Positions 8,145 to 18,045 of a DNA stretch of 48,740 bases are shown in pieces. The stretch covers positions 1-48,740 of the forward strand of contig NZ_OAOD01000023.1 of assembly GCF_900205925.1 (NCBI RefSeq), given 5' to 3'. A model generated the notes under the pieces. That model was not told the DNA's origin, made no database searches, and was given only the letters and a program-made list of their open reading frames with translations. A program made the position numbers and the translations under genes. How positions within the stretch are numbered: the first letter of the stretch is position 1; every line of letters begins with the position of its first letter. Origin of the DNA: Clostridium peptidivorans (lineage in GTDB: Bacteria > Bacillota > Clostridia > Clostridiales > Clostridiaceae).

Positions 8145-8173
8145 TTGACTTTTAACAAGACAAGTGGTACTCT
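8145..8173 (+). promoter_or_regulatory. promoter of the pyr operon
   Basis: TTGACT (8145-8150), 17-bp spacer, TACTCT (8168-8173). Transcription would start near 8180. A perfect 8-bp inverted repeat TACTCTTT / AAAGAGTA (8168-8187) overlaps the -10 and the start and may be chance or an operator. Confidence 0.6.
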
Positions 8174-8198
8174 TTTTACAAAGAGTAATATAAATGTT

Positions 8199-8335
8199 TT
8201 CCTTTAAGAAAGGTTCTGTGAGACCTAAAAGGAATGGTAATTAGTGTGTATAAAATTAATTTAAATGATATGTTAAATTAATTTTATGTTAGGTGCGAGA
8301 CTATACCTTCCTTTTGATAAAAGGAAGGTTTTTTT
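8199..8335 (+). promoter_or_regulatory. PyrR-dependent pyr attenuator leader
   Basis: Three mutually exclusive structures are visible. The PyrR-binding hairpin (8199-8234) has outer arms TTCCTTTAA / TAAAAGGAA and a conserved loop GTTCTGTGAGAC, the PyrR consensus UCCNGNGAGG with one compensated pair (C-G to U-A). Its 3' arm AAAAGGAA (8227-8234) is complementary to TTCCTTTT (8308-8315), giving the antiterminator. The terminator is listed separately. A 14-bp A/T hairpin (about 8250-8288) lies between. In the Bacillus model PyrR with UMP stabilises the first hairpin, leading to termination. pyrR itself is not in the window. Confidence 0.88.
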
Positions 8336-8337
8336 AT
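8305..8337 (+). terminator. pyr attenuator terminator
   Basis: Eleven-bp stem ACCTTCCTTTT / AAAAGGAAGGT with loop GAT followed by seven T, 43 bp before pyrB. Confidence 0.93.
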
Positions 8338-8380
8338 GCCTTTAAGATAGTACTGTGATACTAAAAAGGAGGAGATAATA

Positions 8381-9304
8381 ATGATAAAGGTAAGAGATTT
8401 AATTGACCCAACTGACTTCTCAACAGATGAAATAAATGAAATTTTAATACTAGCTCAAGATATGGAAAAAAATCCAGAGAGGTATTCAAATCTATGTAGT
8501 GGCAAAATACTTGCTGCACTATTCTATGAACCAAGCACTAGAACAAGATTAAGTTTTGAAGCAGCAATGCTAAGACTTGGAGGAAGAATTATAGGTTTTT
8601 CAGAGCCTAATTCAACTTCTATATCCAAGGGAGAAAGTCTTGAAGATACTATAAAAATTATATCTTGTTATTCGGATATTATTGCTATAAGACATCCTCA
8701 GGAAGGCTCTGCAAAGAGGGCTTCTCTATACTCTGATGTCCCTGTAATAAATGCAGGGGATGGAGCTAATCAACATCCTACTCAAACATTAACAGATTTA
8801 TCAACTATTCAAAATTTAAAAGGAAGATTATCAAATCTTACAGTAGGGCTTTGTGGAGACTTGAAGTTTGGTAGAACAGTTCACTCTCTTATAAAGGCTT
8901 TGTCTAGATATTCAAATAATAAAATTATTTTAATATCACCTGACGAATTAAAAATTCCAGATTATATTAAAGAGGAAGCTTTAAAAAACACTTCAATGGA
9001 AATTCAAGAAGTTAAATCTTTAGAAGAAGTCATAGATAATCTAGATATACTTTATATGACTAGAATACAAAAAGAAAGATTCAGCAGTGAAGAGGAATAC
9101 TTAAGGCTTAAAGACAGCTATATATTAACTAAAGAAAAATTAAAAAATGCTAAAGATGATATGTTAGTACTTCATCCTCTACCAAGAGTTAATGAAATAC
9201 ATCCTGAGATAGATTTAGATAAAAGAGCGGCGTATTTTAAACAAGCACGATATGGAATGTATGTAAGAATGGCTCTTATATCAAAGCTTTTGGGGGTGAT
9301 ATAA
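8381..9304 (+). CDS. pyrB: aspartate carbamoyltransferase, catalytic subunit
   Basis: A 307-residue enzyme condensing carbamoyl phosphate and aspartate to carbamoyl aspartate. Seen: carbamoyl-phosphate loop [12 protein letters not shown] (about residues 47-58), [36 protein letters not shown] and LHPLPRV. The sequence reads closer to the Escherichia coli type, which normally pairs with a regulatory PyrI, yet no pyrI follows: pyrC starts one base after the stop. Strong SD AAGGAGGAG. First gene of the UMP operon, controlled by the attenuator. Confidence 0.96.
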   Translation: MIKVRDLIDPTDFSTDEINEILILAQDMEKNPERYSNLCSGKILAALFYEPSTRTRLSFEAAMLRLGGRIIGFSEPNSTSISKGESLEDTIKIISCYSDIIAIRHPQEGSAKRASLYSDVPVINAGDGANQHPTQTLTDLSTIQNLKGRLSNLTVGLCGDLKFGRTVHSLIKALSRYSNNKIILISPDELKIPDYIKEEALKNTSMEIQEVKSLEEVIDNLDILYMTRIQKERFSSEEEYLRLKDSYILTKEKLKNAKDDMLVLHPLPRVNEIHPEIDLDKRAAYFKQARYGMYVRMALISKLLGVI

Positions 9305-9305
9305 C

Positions 9306-10502
9306 ATGGAACTTTTAATTAAGGGAGCAAGAGTTGTAGATTGGAGTAGCGATTTCATAGGAGATGTTTATATAAAAGATGGACTTATATATGAAATAGG
9401 ATCAGATTTAATTAAAAATTGCAGCACTATAGATGCAAGAGGAAAATTACTGATGCCATCTTTTGTAGACTTGCACACTCATTTTAGAGATCCAGGATTT
9501 ACTCATAAAGAAGATATGCTAAGTGGAAGTAAGGCGGCTGTAAAGGGCGGATATACTGCAGTAAATCTTATGGCAAATACAAATCCAGTGTGCAGCAATA
9601 AAGAAACTATAGAGTATGTACTTAATAAGAGTCGTGAAGTAGCCTTAGTAGATGTGCATCAAGTAGCCTCTATAACCAAAGGCTTTGATGGAAATACATT
9701 AACTAGTTTTGATGAATTAGGTAATGAGGTAAGAATGATTTCGGAAGATGGAAAAGATGTATTAAATAGCAAAGTTATGATGAATGCAATGATAAAGGCA
9801 AAGGAGAATAACTTTACAGTACTTTGTCATTCTGAAGATGAAACTTTAGCTTCCACAGATTCTAGAATGGCAGAAAATTTAATGACTTGGAGAAATATAA
9901 CATTATCTAAGTATACAGGATGTAAAATGCATCTTTGCCATGTAAGTACAAAGGAAGCAATTGATTATATTAAGGAAGCTAAGGATAAAGAAACTAAGTT
10001 AACCTGTGAGGTAACCCCTCATCACATAGCACTATGGGACTCAGATTATAGCGTAAATCCACCTATAAGAAATAAAGAAGATGTAGATTATATAGTAAGT
10101 GCTATAAGAGAAGGATATGTAGATGCTATAGCCACAGATCATGCTCCACATACCATAGAGGATAAGTTAAAAGGAAGCCCAGGAATTTCAGGAATAGAAA
10201 CATCTTTTTCAGTATGCTATACAAGGCTTGTAAAAGAAGAAGGATTAAGTTTAAATAAACTATCAGAAGTTATGTCTAAAAATCCATCAAGGATAATGGG
10301 AATAAATAAGGGAGAAATAGAGATTGGAAAAGATGGAGATTTGGTTTTAATAGATATAGATAAGAAAATAGAAATAGATGCTAGTAAATTTAAATCAAAG
10401 GGTAAAAATACACCGTTTGAAGGAATGAGCGTTTACGGGGAAATATTGAAGACTATAAGATATGGCGAAATAGTTTATGAAAAGGAGAATCTTGAATGTT
10501 AA
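9306..10502 (+). CDS. pyrC: dihydroorotase
   Basis: A 398-residue zinc amidohydrolase (class I, Bacillus-like length, about 420-430 in many species) that cyclises carbamoyl aspartate to dihydroorotate. Seen: metal-binding DLHTHFRDPG (about 54-63), the GGYTAVNLMANTNP segment, LCHSED, LCHVSTKEA, CEVTPHH, and the Asp metal ligand in ATDHAPH. Ends in an amidohydrolase beta region with KGKNTPFEGM. Starts directly after pyrB and overlaps pyrF by 7 nt. Confidence 0.95.
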   Translation: MELLIKGARVVDWSSDFIGDVYIKDGLIYEIGSDLIKNCSTIDARGKLLMPSFVDLHTHFRDPGFTHKEDMLSGSKAAVKGGYTAVNLMANTNPVCSNKETIEYVLNKSREVALVDVHQVASITKGFDGNTLTSFDELGNEVRMISEDGKDVLNSKVMMNAMIKAKENNFTVLCHSEDETLASTDSRMAENLMTWRNITLSKYTGCKMHLCHVSTKEAIDYIKEAKDKETKLTCEVTPHHIALWDSDYSVNPPIRNKEDVDYIVSAIREGYVDAIATDHAPHTIEDKLKGSPGISGIETSFSVCYTRLVKEEGLSLNKLSEVMSKNPSRIMGINKGEIEIGKDGDLVLIDIDKKIEIDASKFKSKGKNTPFEGMSVYGEILKTIRYGEIVYEKENLEC

Positions 10503-11374
10503 TAGATAGATTATATGAAGAAGTGGAATCAAAGGGAAATGTATGTGTAGGACTTGATACGTGTATGGAGTATATCCCAAAGGAGTTTAAAGATAAATAT
10601 CATTTTGAAGAAGATGCAATATTTAGGTTTAACCAAAGAATTATAGATGCCACTTATGATATTGCAGCTTGCTTTAAAGTTCAAATAGCCTATTATGAGG
10701 CATTAGGAATTAAGGGAATGATGGCATATAAGAAAACCTTAGAATATATAAGAAGCCAAGGAAATATAGCCATATCTGATATAAAAAGAGGAGATATTTC
10801 TTCAACAGCAAGCATGTATGCTAAGGCTCATTTTGAAGGAGATTTTGAAACGGATTTTATAACATTAAGTCCTTACATGGGGATGGACAGCATAGAGCCA
10901 TATTTAGATTATGTAAAAGACAAAGAAAAGGGTATCTTTGTACTTGTAAGAACGTCTAATGAAGGAGCAAAAGACATAGAATTTTTAAATACTAAAGATG
11001 GAAAAAAAGTATATGAAACAGTTGGAGAAAAAATTGAAGCCATAGGTGAAAATTTTATGGGAGACTGTGGATACAGCTCTATAGGCGGAGTAATTGGTTG
11101 TACTCATAGAGAAGATGCATTAAAGATTAGAGAAAAGTTTAATAATACCTTCTTTTTAATACCAGGTTACGGAGCACAAGGCGGCACAGAAGAAGATGTA
11201 AGCTTATATCTCAATGAGGGAAATGGAGGAGTAGTAAATTCTTCAAGAGGAATTCTACTTGCTTATAAAAAATATAAAGATTCTTCTTTAAGCTTTGAAG
11301 AGTGCTCTCGCGCTGAAGCCTTAAGTATGAGAGATAAAATAAAAAAAAGCTGCATGATTTATAGAAATCTGTGA
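10496..11374 (+). CDS. pyrF: orotidine 5'-phosphate decarboxylase, type 2
   Basis: A 292-residue TIM-barrel enzyme decarboxylating OMP to UMP. The length and sequence fit the longer type 2 subfamily: GLDTCMEYIP near the N terminus, ISDIKRGDISSTA with the catalytic Lys/Asp group, and IPGYGAQGG late in the protein, which is a subfamily mark. ATG overlaps the end of pyrC, with AAAGGAG upstream. Followed by a 91-nt spacer with a hairpin before pyrK. Confidence 0.94.
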   Translation: MLIDRLYEEVESKGNVCVGLDTCMEYIPKEFKDKYHFEEDAIFRFNQRIIDATYDIAACFKVQIAYYEALGIKGMMAYKKTLEYIRSQGNIAISDIKRGDISSTASMYAKAHFEGDFETDFITLSPYMGMDSIEPYLDYVKDKEKGIFVLVRTSNEGAKDIEFLNTKDGKKVYETVGEKIEAIGENFMGDCGYSSIGGVIGCTHREDALKIREKFNNTFFLIPGYGAQGGTEEDVSLYLNEGNGGVVNSSRGILLAYKKYKDSSLSFEECSRAEALSMRDKIKKSCMIYRNL

Positions 11375-11391
11375 TTTCGTTATAAATCAGT

Positions 11392-11413
11392 ACATCTCAA
11401 GACAGTGAGATGT
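11392..11413 (+). repeat. hairpin motif, copy 1 (pyrK leader)
   Basis: ACATCTCA / TGAGATGT, 8-bp perfect stem with loop AGACAG and no T tract, so not an obvious terminator. The segment 11394-11419 is nearly identical to 30231-30256 in front of a spore-like gene. It lies about 50 nt upstream of pyrK. Confidence 0.5.
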
Positions 11414-11465
11414 TTCACTAAAAATACATGCTGTATATAAATAGGAAAGGGTGTAGGTTTTATAT

Positions 11466-12188
11466 ATGAAAAATGTGAAAGTTTTAGAAAATAAATATAT
11501 ATCTGAAGATATATATAAATTAAAATTAGAAGGAAATTTTACTGGAAAGCCAGGACAATTTTTTATGCTAAGAGCTTGGGAACAAGAACCTATACTTAAC
11601 AGACCTATAAGTATACATGATATAGATGATGAAGGAATAAGCTTTTTATATCATGTATGTGGAAAAGGAACGGAAATATTTAAAAATCTGAAAACTAACG
11701 ATGAAGTAAAGGTTATGGGGCCACTCGGTAACGGCTTTCCATTAGAAAATATAAGCGGGAAAGTTGCAGTTATAACTGGAGGAATAGGAATAGCTCCTAT
11801 GAACTATGTTGTAAAAAACCTTAAAAATTGTGATATAGACTTATATTCAGGTTTCAGGGAAGAAGTATACGGAATGGAAGAGCTGAAGTCTTATGTAAAA
11901 GACTTATATATATCTACTGAAAATGGTGTACAAGGACATAAGGGATATATAACAGAGATATTTAATCCTGATAAGTATGAAATAGTACTATGTTGCGGCC
12001 CGGAAATTATGATGAATAAGGTCATTGAAATGTGTAAGGAAAAGAAAGTACCTTTATATGTATCCTTAGAAAAGAAGATGGCTTGTGGTATAGGAGCATG
12101 TCTTGTATGTACTTGCAAGACAAAGGATGGAAATAAAAAAAGTTGTAAAGATGGCCCTGTATTCTTAGCAGAAGAATTGGAGGAATAG
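11466..12188 (+). CDS. pyrK: dihydroorotate dehydrogenase electron-transfer subunit
   Basis: A 240-residue FAD and 2Fe-2S protein that couples PyrD (class 1B) to NAD+. Seen: FAD motif NRPISIHDI, the nucleotide-binding [13 protein letters not shown], and the C-terminal iron-sulfur cysteines in [11 protein letters not shown] followed by SCKDGPVF. Immediately upstream of pyrD (2-nt gap), as expected for the heterotetramer. Confidence 0.95.
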   Translation: MKNVKVLENKYISEDIYKLKLEGNFTGKPGQFFMLRAWEQEPILNRPISIHDIDDEGISFLYHVCGKGTEIFKNLKTNDEVKVMGPLGNGFPLENISGKVAVITGGIGIAPMNYVVKNLKNCDIDLYSGFREEVYGMEELKSYVKDLYISTENGVQGHKGYITEIFNPDKYEIVLCCGPEIMMNKVIEMCKEKKVPLYVSLEKKMACGIGACLVCTCKTKDGNKKSCKDGPVFLAEELEE

Positions 12189-12190
12189 AT

Positions 12191-13084
12191 ATGAAGGTTA
12201 ATATATGTGGAATTGAGTTTAAAAATCCAGTTATAGCTGCATCAGGAACCTATGGATTTGGAAAAGAATACAGTGAGTTTTATGATGTAGGTGAACTGGG
12301 AGGAATAAGTACAAAGGGACTTACGATAAATAAAAAAGAAGGAAATGAAGGAATTAGAATACATGAAACATCTTCAGGAATATTAAACAGTGTAGGACTG
12401 CAGAATCCAGGAATAGAAAGTTTTATAAATGAAGAATTACCTGAGATGATGAAGATGAATACAGTGATAATGGCCAATATAGGGGGCGGAACTTTAGAAG
12501 ATTATCTTCAGGCTGTAGATAAAATTAATAAAACTGACGTAGACATGATAGAACTAAACATATCTTGTCCTAATGTAAAGGACGGAGGTATGGCATTTGG
12601 AATAAAATCTAAAGTGGCTTATGAAGTGGTAAGTAAGGTAAGAAGTATATGCAAAAAACCACTTATTGTAAAGTTATCTCCTAATGCTGAAGATATAGTA
12701 GATATGGCGGTGAAGTGTCAAGAAGCTGGAGCGGATTCCATATCTCTAGTAAATACATTTAAGGGCATGGCTATAGATATAAAGACTAAAAAACCTGTAT
12801 TCAACAATGTCACTGCAGGGCTTTCGGGACCGGCTATAAAACCTATAGCTTTAAGAATGGTATATGAGGTATGTAAGGAAGTTTCCATACCTGTAATTGG
12901 AATGGGAGGCATAACAACTTGGAAGGATGCCGTAGAATTTATTATGGCAGGAGCGCATGCTATACAAGTGGGAACTGCTAATTTTATGAATCCTTATGCA
13001 GCTTTAGAAATTGTACAGGGAATAAAAGAGTATATGAACAAAGAGGGAATAAAAGATTTATCAGAAATAAGAGGAATTATTTAA
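12191..13084 (+). CDS. pyrD: dihydroorotate dehydrogenase B (NAD+), catalytic subunit
   Basis: A 297-residue FMN TIM-barrel enzyme oxidising dihydroorotate to orotate. The catalytic base is Cys in [11 protein letters not shown], which places it in class 1B, the type that needs PyrK. FMN phosphate motifs GMGGI and [12 protein letters not shown] are present near the C terminus. SD GGAGGAA overlaps the end of pyrK, so the two are coupled. Confidence 0.96.
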   Translation: MKVNICGIEFKNPVIAASGTYGFGKEYSEFYDVGELGGISTKGLTINKKEGNEGIRIHETSSGILNSVGLQNPGIESFINEELPEMMKMNTVIMANIGGGTLEDYLQAVDKINKTDVDMIELNISCPNVKDGGMAFGIKSKVAYEVVSKVRSICKKPLIVKLSPNAEDIVDMAVKCQEAGADSISLVNTFKGMAIDIKTKKPVFNNVTAGLSGPAIKPIALRMVYEVCKEVSIPVIGMGGITTWKDAVEFIMAGAHAIQVGTANFMNPYAALEIVQGIKEYMNKEGIKDLSEIRGII

Positions 13085-13104
13085 AATTAAAGGAGAGATA
13101 ATTT

Positions 13105-13683
13105 ATGGGAAAAGATATAAATGTAATAGATATATTAAGAGAATGTGAAGCACTACTAGAGGGACACTTTTTATTATCATCAGGAAGACATAGTGATAAA
13201 TACTGCCAATGTGCAAGACTTTTACAATATCCAGATAAGGCAGCAAAGGTTTTAAGCATTGTAGCAGATAAGCTAAAAAATATTGAGTTTGATATAGTAG
13301 TTGGCCCAGCTATGGGAGGAGTAGTCGTAGCTTATGAGCTAGCAAGGCAGTTAAATAAGCCTGGAATATTTACAGAAAGACAAGAAGGGATAATGACCTT
13401 AAGAAGAGGATTTGAAATTAAAAAGGGACAAAAGGTAATAATATCTGAAGATGTAATAACTACAGGAAAATCTTCCTTAGAAGTAGCTAAATTAATAGAA
13501 GAATTAGGCGGAGAAGTGGTTGCACTTTGTTCAATAGTAGATAGAAGGGGAGAAGGAGTGGAAGTTCCTTATCCTGTATATAGTGCTATAAAGCTAGAAG
13601 TAAATTCTTATGAAAAGGAAGAATGTCCACTTTGCAGCGCAAATATACCATACGTAAAGCCAGGAAGCAGAAATATAAAATAA
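13105..13683 (+). CDS. pyrE: orotate phosphoribosyltransferase
   Basis: A 192-residue type I phosphoribosyltransferase making OMP from orotate and PRPP. Seen: PRPP motif [13 protein letters not shown] (about 112-124), flexible-loop region [13 protein letters not shown], and [15 protein letters not shown]. The C terminus carries a CPLC pair, common in this subgroup. SD AAAGGAGAG, 20 nt after pyrD. Confidence 0.95.
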   Translation: MGKDINVIDILRECEALLEGHFLLSSGRHSDKYCQCARLLQYPDKAAKVLSIVADKLKNIEFDIVVGPAMGGVVVAYELARQLNKPGIFTERQEGIMTLRRGFEIKKGQKVIISEDVITTGKSSLEVAKLIEELGGEVVALCSIVDRRGEGVEVPYPVYSAIKLEVNSYEKEECPLCSANIPYVKPGSRNIK

Positions 13684-13695
13684 GGGGGGATATAC

Positions 13696-14778
13696 ATGAA
13701 GGGATATCTATATTTAGAAGATGGAAAGGTCTATGAAGGAAAAATAGCTGGAGAAGTTAAAGAAACCTTAGGAGAGATAGTATTTAATACTTCTATGACA
13801 GGATATGAAGAAATACTTACAGATCCATCTTATGCAGGACAGATTATAAACATGACTTATCCCCTAATAGGAAACTACGGAATAAATAGCTTTGATGTAG
13901 AAAGTAATAAGGTTCATGCTAAGGGCTTAGTTGTAAAGGAATTAAGCAAAACTCCTTCACATTATTTAAATGAACAGGATTTAAATAATTTCTTAAACAA
14001 TATGGGGATAACTGTACTATATGATGTGGATACAAGAGCAATAACTAAAAGAATAAGAGAAAAAGGAACTATGAAGTGTGTAATATCCAATGAAATATAT
14101 AGTGAAGAAAAGCTTAAGGAATTATTTCAAAAGGATTTTGGAAGTGATTTTGTAAAACAAGTAAGTACTAAAGAAGTAGTTCATATAAAAGGCGATGGAT
14201 TTAAAGTTGCTTTAATGGATTTCGGAGCTAAGGCCAATATAATTAGAAGTTTAAAAGAAAGAAAATGTGACATAACAATATTTCCATACAATACATCTGC
14301 GGAAGAAATATTAAGTATACAGCCAGATGGAGTGCTTTTAAGTAATGGGCCAGGAGATCCAAAAGAGATGACTGAAGCTGTAGAAAATATAAAAAAGCTT
14401 ATAGATAAAGTACCTGTATTTGGAATATGTTTAGGACATCAAATGCTTTCATTAGCATTAGGCGGAGATACATATAAATTAAAATATGGACACAGAGGCG
14501 GAAATCATGGCGTTCACGATATAGAGAAAGATAAGGTGTTCATAACTTCCCAAAATCATAGTTATGCAGTACAAGAAGAAAGTATTAAGGATAAAGATAT
14601 AGTAATTACTCATGTAAATTTAAATGATGGAACTATAGAGGGAATAAGACACAAGCACTATAAAGTTTTTTCTGTACAATTTCATCCAGAGGGATGTCCA
14701 GGACCACAGGATTCAGCATATCTCTTTGAAAAATTTTTAGATAATATGGCAAGCAGTAATAAAACAATAAGTGCATAA
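13696..14778 (+). CDS. carA: carbamoyl-phosphate synthase, small (glutaminase) subunit
   Basis: A 360-residue class I glutamine amidotransferase that delivers ammonia to CarB. Seen: N-terminal CarA domain (FNTSMTGYEEILTDPSY), LSNGPGDP, nucleophile Cys in FGICLGHQML, and the His/Glu pair in VQFHPEGCPGP. SD AAGGGGGG. Being inside the pyr operon it serves UMP synthesis, and possibly arginine synthesis as well. Confidence 0.96.
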   Translation: MKGYLYLEDGKVYEGKIAGEVKETLGEIVFNTSMTGYEEILTDPSYAGQIINMTYPLIGNYGINSFDVESNKVHAKGLVVKELSKTPSHYLNEQDLNNFLNNMGITVLYDVDTRAITKRIREKGTMKCVISNEIYSEEKLKELFQKDFGSDFVKQVSTKEVVHIKGDGFKVALMDFGAKANIIRSLKERKCDITIFPYNTSAEEILSIQPDGVLLSNGPGDPKEMTEAVENIKKLIDKVPVFGICLGHQMLSLALGGDTYKLKYGHRGGNHGVHDIEKDKVFITSQNHSYAVQEESIKDKDIVITHVNLNDGTIEGIRHKHYKVFSVQFHPEGCPGPQDSAYLFEKFLDNMASSNKTISA

Positions 14779-14794
14779 ATAGGAGGTAAAAATT

Positions 14795-17700
14795 ATGGCA
14801 TTAGATAAAAGTTTAAAGAAGGTTTTAATACTAGGTTCAGGTCCTATAATAATCGGACAGGCTGCTGAATTTGATTACTCAGGAACTCAAGCTTGTACTG
14901 CTGTAAGAGAAGAGGGAATTGAGGTAGTTCTAGTAAATAGTAACCCTGCTACTATAATGACTGATACTGAAATAGCAGATAAAGTATATATAGAGCCCCT
15001 TGATGTAGAGTCTATAGAAGAGATAATAGAAAAGGAAAGACCTGAAGGTATTATGGCTGGATTTGGAGGACAAACAGCTTTAAATCTTGCTATGGAACTT
15101 AAAGATCAAGGGGTACTTGATAAGTTTCAAGTTAAGCTTCTTGGTATAAATAGTGATGCCATAAAAAAATCAGAGGATAGAGAAGAATTTAAAAAGTTAA
15201 TGCTAGAAATAGGACAGCCTATTCCAGAAAGCATCATAGCTACAAATGTTGATGAGTGTAAGGAATTTGTAACTACTCACGGATTTCCTGTAATAATAAG
15301 ACCAGCCTTTACCTTAGGAGGAACAGGTGGTGGAATTGCTTCTAACATAGAAGAGCTTGTAGAAATATGCTCAAGAGGAATAAATATGAGTCCTATAAAT
15401 CAAATATTATTAGAGCAAAGTGTTGCAGGATGGAAAGAAATAGAATACGAAGTTATAAGAGATAAAAAAGATAACTGTATTATAGTATGTAATATGGAAA
15501 ATATGGATCCTGTAGGAATACATACAGGTGATAGTATAGTAGTTGCTCCATCACAAACTTTAAGAGATAAAGAATATCAAATGCTTAGAAAAGCTTCTAC
15601 AGATATAGTAAGAAGCTTAAAAATAGAAGGAGGATGTAATGTACAACTTGCATTAAATCCTAATGAGAATAAATATGTAGTAATTGAAGTAAATCCAAGG
15701 GTAAGCAGATCTAGCGCACTAGCTTCTAAAGCTACAGGATATCCTATAGCAAAAATAGCATCAAAAATTGCGTTAGGATATAGCTTAGATGAACTTAGGA
15801 ATCCTGTTACAGGAAATTCTAGTGCATGTTTTGAACCAGCTATAGACTATATAGTAACTAAGATACCTAGATGGCCTTTTGATAAATTTGAAAGGGCAGA
15901 TAGAAAACTTGGAACACAAATGAAGGCAACAGGGGAAGTTATGGCATTGGCGAGAAGCTTTGAAGCATCTCTTATGAAGGCTGTAGCATCTTTAGATGGA
16001 AATATAAATTCTCTTTTAGTAGATGAAATTATGAGATTGTCCTTAGATGAAATAAAGGATGGCATAAGATGCCAAGATGATAGAAGATTATTTTTTATAG
16101 CAGAAGCTATAAGAAGAGACATGTCTTTAAATGAAATACATGAAATAACTAAAATTGATATGTGGTTCTTAGATGGAATAAATAACATAATAAGTATGGA
16201 AAGAAAACTTCAAAGTGAAGGATTAAATATATATAACTTAAGAGAATGCAAAAAAATGGGCTTTTCAGATAAGGATATAAGTAAGATTGTAGACCTTAGT
16301 GAAGAATATATAGAGGAAATGAGAAGAGAAAATAATATAGTACCATCCTATAAAATAGTAGATACTTGCAGCGGGGAATTTGAAGCAACTACTCCATATT
16401 ATTATTCTACTTATGGTGAAGAGGATGAAAATATAATAAGTAGTGAAAGAAAGATATTAATAGTTGGGTCAGGTCCTATAAGAATAGGTCAGGGAATAGA
16501 GTTTGATTACTGCTCTGTGCATGGAATATGGGCAGTTAAAAAGAATGGATATTCACCTATAATAATAAATAGTAATCCAGAAACAGTTAGTACAGATTTT
16601 GATATAGCGGATAAATTATACTTTGAACCTATAACAATAGAAAATGTTATAGATATAATACAAAGAGAAAAAATAGAAGGAGTTATATTAGAATTTGGAG
16701 GGCAAACTTCTATAAATTTAGCAATGGAACTTAATAAAAGGGGAATAAAAATATTTGGAACTTCCTTTGAATCCATTGATATAGCAGAAGATAGAGATAA
16801 ATTCGGTAAATTCCTTAAGAGTTTAGGCATATATGCACCAGAAGGAAAGTGTGCAAGAAATAGGGAAGAAGCCATTGCAGCAGCAGAGGAACTTGGATAT
16901 CCTCTTGTACTTAGACCTTCTTATGTTATAGGTGGAAGAGCTATGGAGATAATTCATAACGATGAAGGACTCTTAAAATATATAACTGAAGCTGTAAAAG
17001 TATCTAAGGAACATCCTATTCTTATAGATAGATATATAATGGGTACGGAAATAGAAGTAGATGCACTTTGTGATGGAGAGGAAATATTAATCCCAGGAAT
17101 AATGGAGCATATAGAAAGAACTGGAGTGCATTCCGGAGATAGTATAACTGTATATCCACCAGTGAGTTTAAGTAAGGAAGTAATAGACACTTTGGTCCAT
17201 CATACAAAACAAATAGCAGTAGGATTAAATATAAAAGGACTAGTAAATATACAATATGCTTTTGACGGAGAAAGGGTTTATGTTATAGAAGTTAATCCAC
17301 GAGCATCAAGAACAGTGCCTATATTAAGTAAAGTGACAAAAGTACCTATGATTGATATTTCCTTGGAAATAAAGCTAGGAAAAAGTCTGAAGGAGTCTAA
17401 TTATGGAACGGGAATTCTTCCAAATAAAAATTACTATGCAGTAAAGGCACCTGTATTTTCAGGTGAAAAGTTAAATAATGCGGATATATATCTAGGACCA
17501 GAAATGAAGTCTACAGGTGAAGTATTAGGCATAGATGAAGATTTTAATAAAGCAGTTTATAAGGCATTTAGATCTACAGGAATTAATTTAAATGAAAACA
17601 ATCATATTTATGTATCCTTAAATGAATTTGAAAAAAATCAGGAAACTTTAGATATATTAAAAAAATACAACAGCTTAGGATTTTCAATTATAGCATCTGA

Positions 17701-17941
17701 AGGAACTACAAGATTTTTAAATTCAAATGGAATAGATTCTATGGAAGCATCTTTTAAGGAAATAGTAAATTGTATAAGGAAAAATAAAATTTCATTAGTT
17801 ATAAATATACCTAATAAGGGTAATGATTCCAGTAGGCAAGGGTTTAAATTAAGAAGTATTTGTACAGCTTGTAAAATCCCACTATTTACTTGTATGGATA
17901 CAGCTAAAATATTTGCAGATTCTTATTTTTCAAAAAATTAA
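14795..17941 (+). CDS. carB: carbamoyl-phosphate synthase, large subunit
   Basis: A 1048-residue synthase slightly shorter than the E. coli protein (1073). Two homologous ATP-grasp halves: the first begins KKVLILGSGPIIIGQAAEFDYSG with RPAFTLGGTGGG, the second KILIVGSGPIRIGQGIEFDY with RPSYVIGGRAME. Both have the VIEVNPR motif. The last ~130 residues form the MGS-like allosteric domain (ending IPLFTCMDTAKIFADS), which binds UMP/ornithine in relatives. SD TAGGAGG. No T-rich terminator is seen after the stop; read-through into the next gene is possible. Confidence 0.96.
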   Translation: MALDKSLKKVLILGSGPIIIGQAAEFDYSGTQACTAVREEGIEVVLVNSNPATIMTDTEIADKVYIEPLDVESIEEIIEKERPEGIMAGFGGQTALNLAMELKDQGVLDKFQVKLLGINSDAIKKSEDREEFKKLMLEIGQPIPESIIATNVDECKEFVTTHGFPVIIRPAFTLGGTGGGIASNIEELVEICSRGINMSPINQILLEQSVAGWKEIEYEVIRDKKDNCIIVCNMENMDPVGIHTGDSIVVAPSQTLRDKEYQMLRKASTDIVRSLKIEGGCNVQLALNPNENKYVVIEVNPRVSRSSALASKATGYPIAKIASKIALGYSLDELRNPVTGNSSACFEPAIDYIVTKIPRWPFDKFERADRKLGTQMKATGEVMALARSFEASLMKAVASLDGNINSLLVDEIMRLSLDEIKDGIRCQDDRRLFFIAEAIRRDMSLNEIHEITKIDMWFLDGINNIISMERKLQSEGLNIYNLRECKKMGFSDKDISKIVDLSEEYIEEMRRENNIVPSYKIVDTCSGEFEATTPYYYSTYGEEDENIISSERKILIVGSGPIRIGQGIEFDYCSVHGIWAVKKNGYSPIIINSNPETVSTDFDIADKLYFEPITIENVIDIIQREKIEGVILEFGGQTSINLAMELNKRGIKIFGTSFESIDIAEDRDKFGKFLKSLGIYAPEGKCARNREEAIAAAEELGYPLVLRPSYVIGGRAMEIIHNDEGLLKYITEAVKVSKEHPILIDRYIMGTEIEVDALCDGEEILIPGIMEHIERTGVHSGDSITVYPPVSLSKEVIDTLVHHTKQIAVGLNIKGLVNIQYAFDGERVYVIEVNPRASRTVPILSKVTKVPMIDISLEIKLGKSLKESNYGTGILPNKNYYAVKAPVFSGEKLNNADIYLGPEMKSTGEVLGIDEDFNKAVYKAFRSTGINLNENNHIYVSLNEFEKNQETLDILKKYNSLGFSIIASEGTTRFLNSNGIDSMEASFKEIVNCIRKNKISLVINIPNKGNDSSRQGFKLRSICTACKIPLFTCMDTAKIFADSYFSKN

Positions 17942-17966
17942 TTTTTATAAAAAACTATTACTAAAT

Positions 17967-18038
17967 ACCTCCTAATTGAGTTATAATAAATTGTGCATAG
18001 CATATTTGGTTAAATATTGTAGAAAATTATTAGGAGGG
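17967..18038 (+). promoter_or_regulatory. possible Shine-Dalgarno-masking leader of the next gene
   Basis: CCTCCTAAT (17968-17976) is perfectly complementary to ATTAGGAGG (18029-18037), the ribosome-binding site of the GTG at 18046. A TATAAT at 17982-17987 with a weak -35 (TACTAA) lies inside the loop. RNA reading through from carB would carry the mask; RNA started at this promoter would not. Confidence 0.45.
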
Positions 18039-18045
18039 ATTTGGT

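Noticed and set aside
8168..8187. TACTCTTT/AAAGAGTA hairpin as a terminator
   Set aside because: No T tract, and it overlaps the -10 of the pyr promoter.
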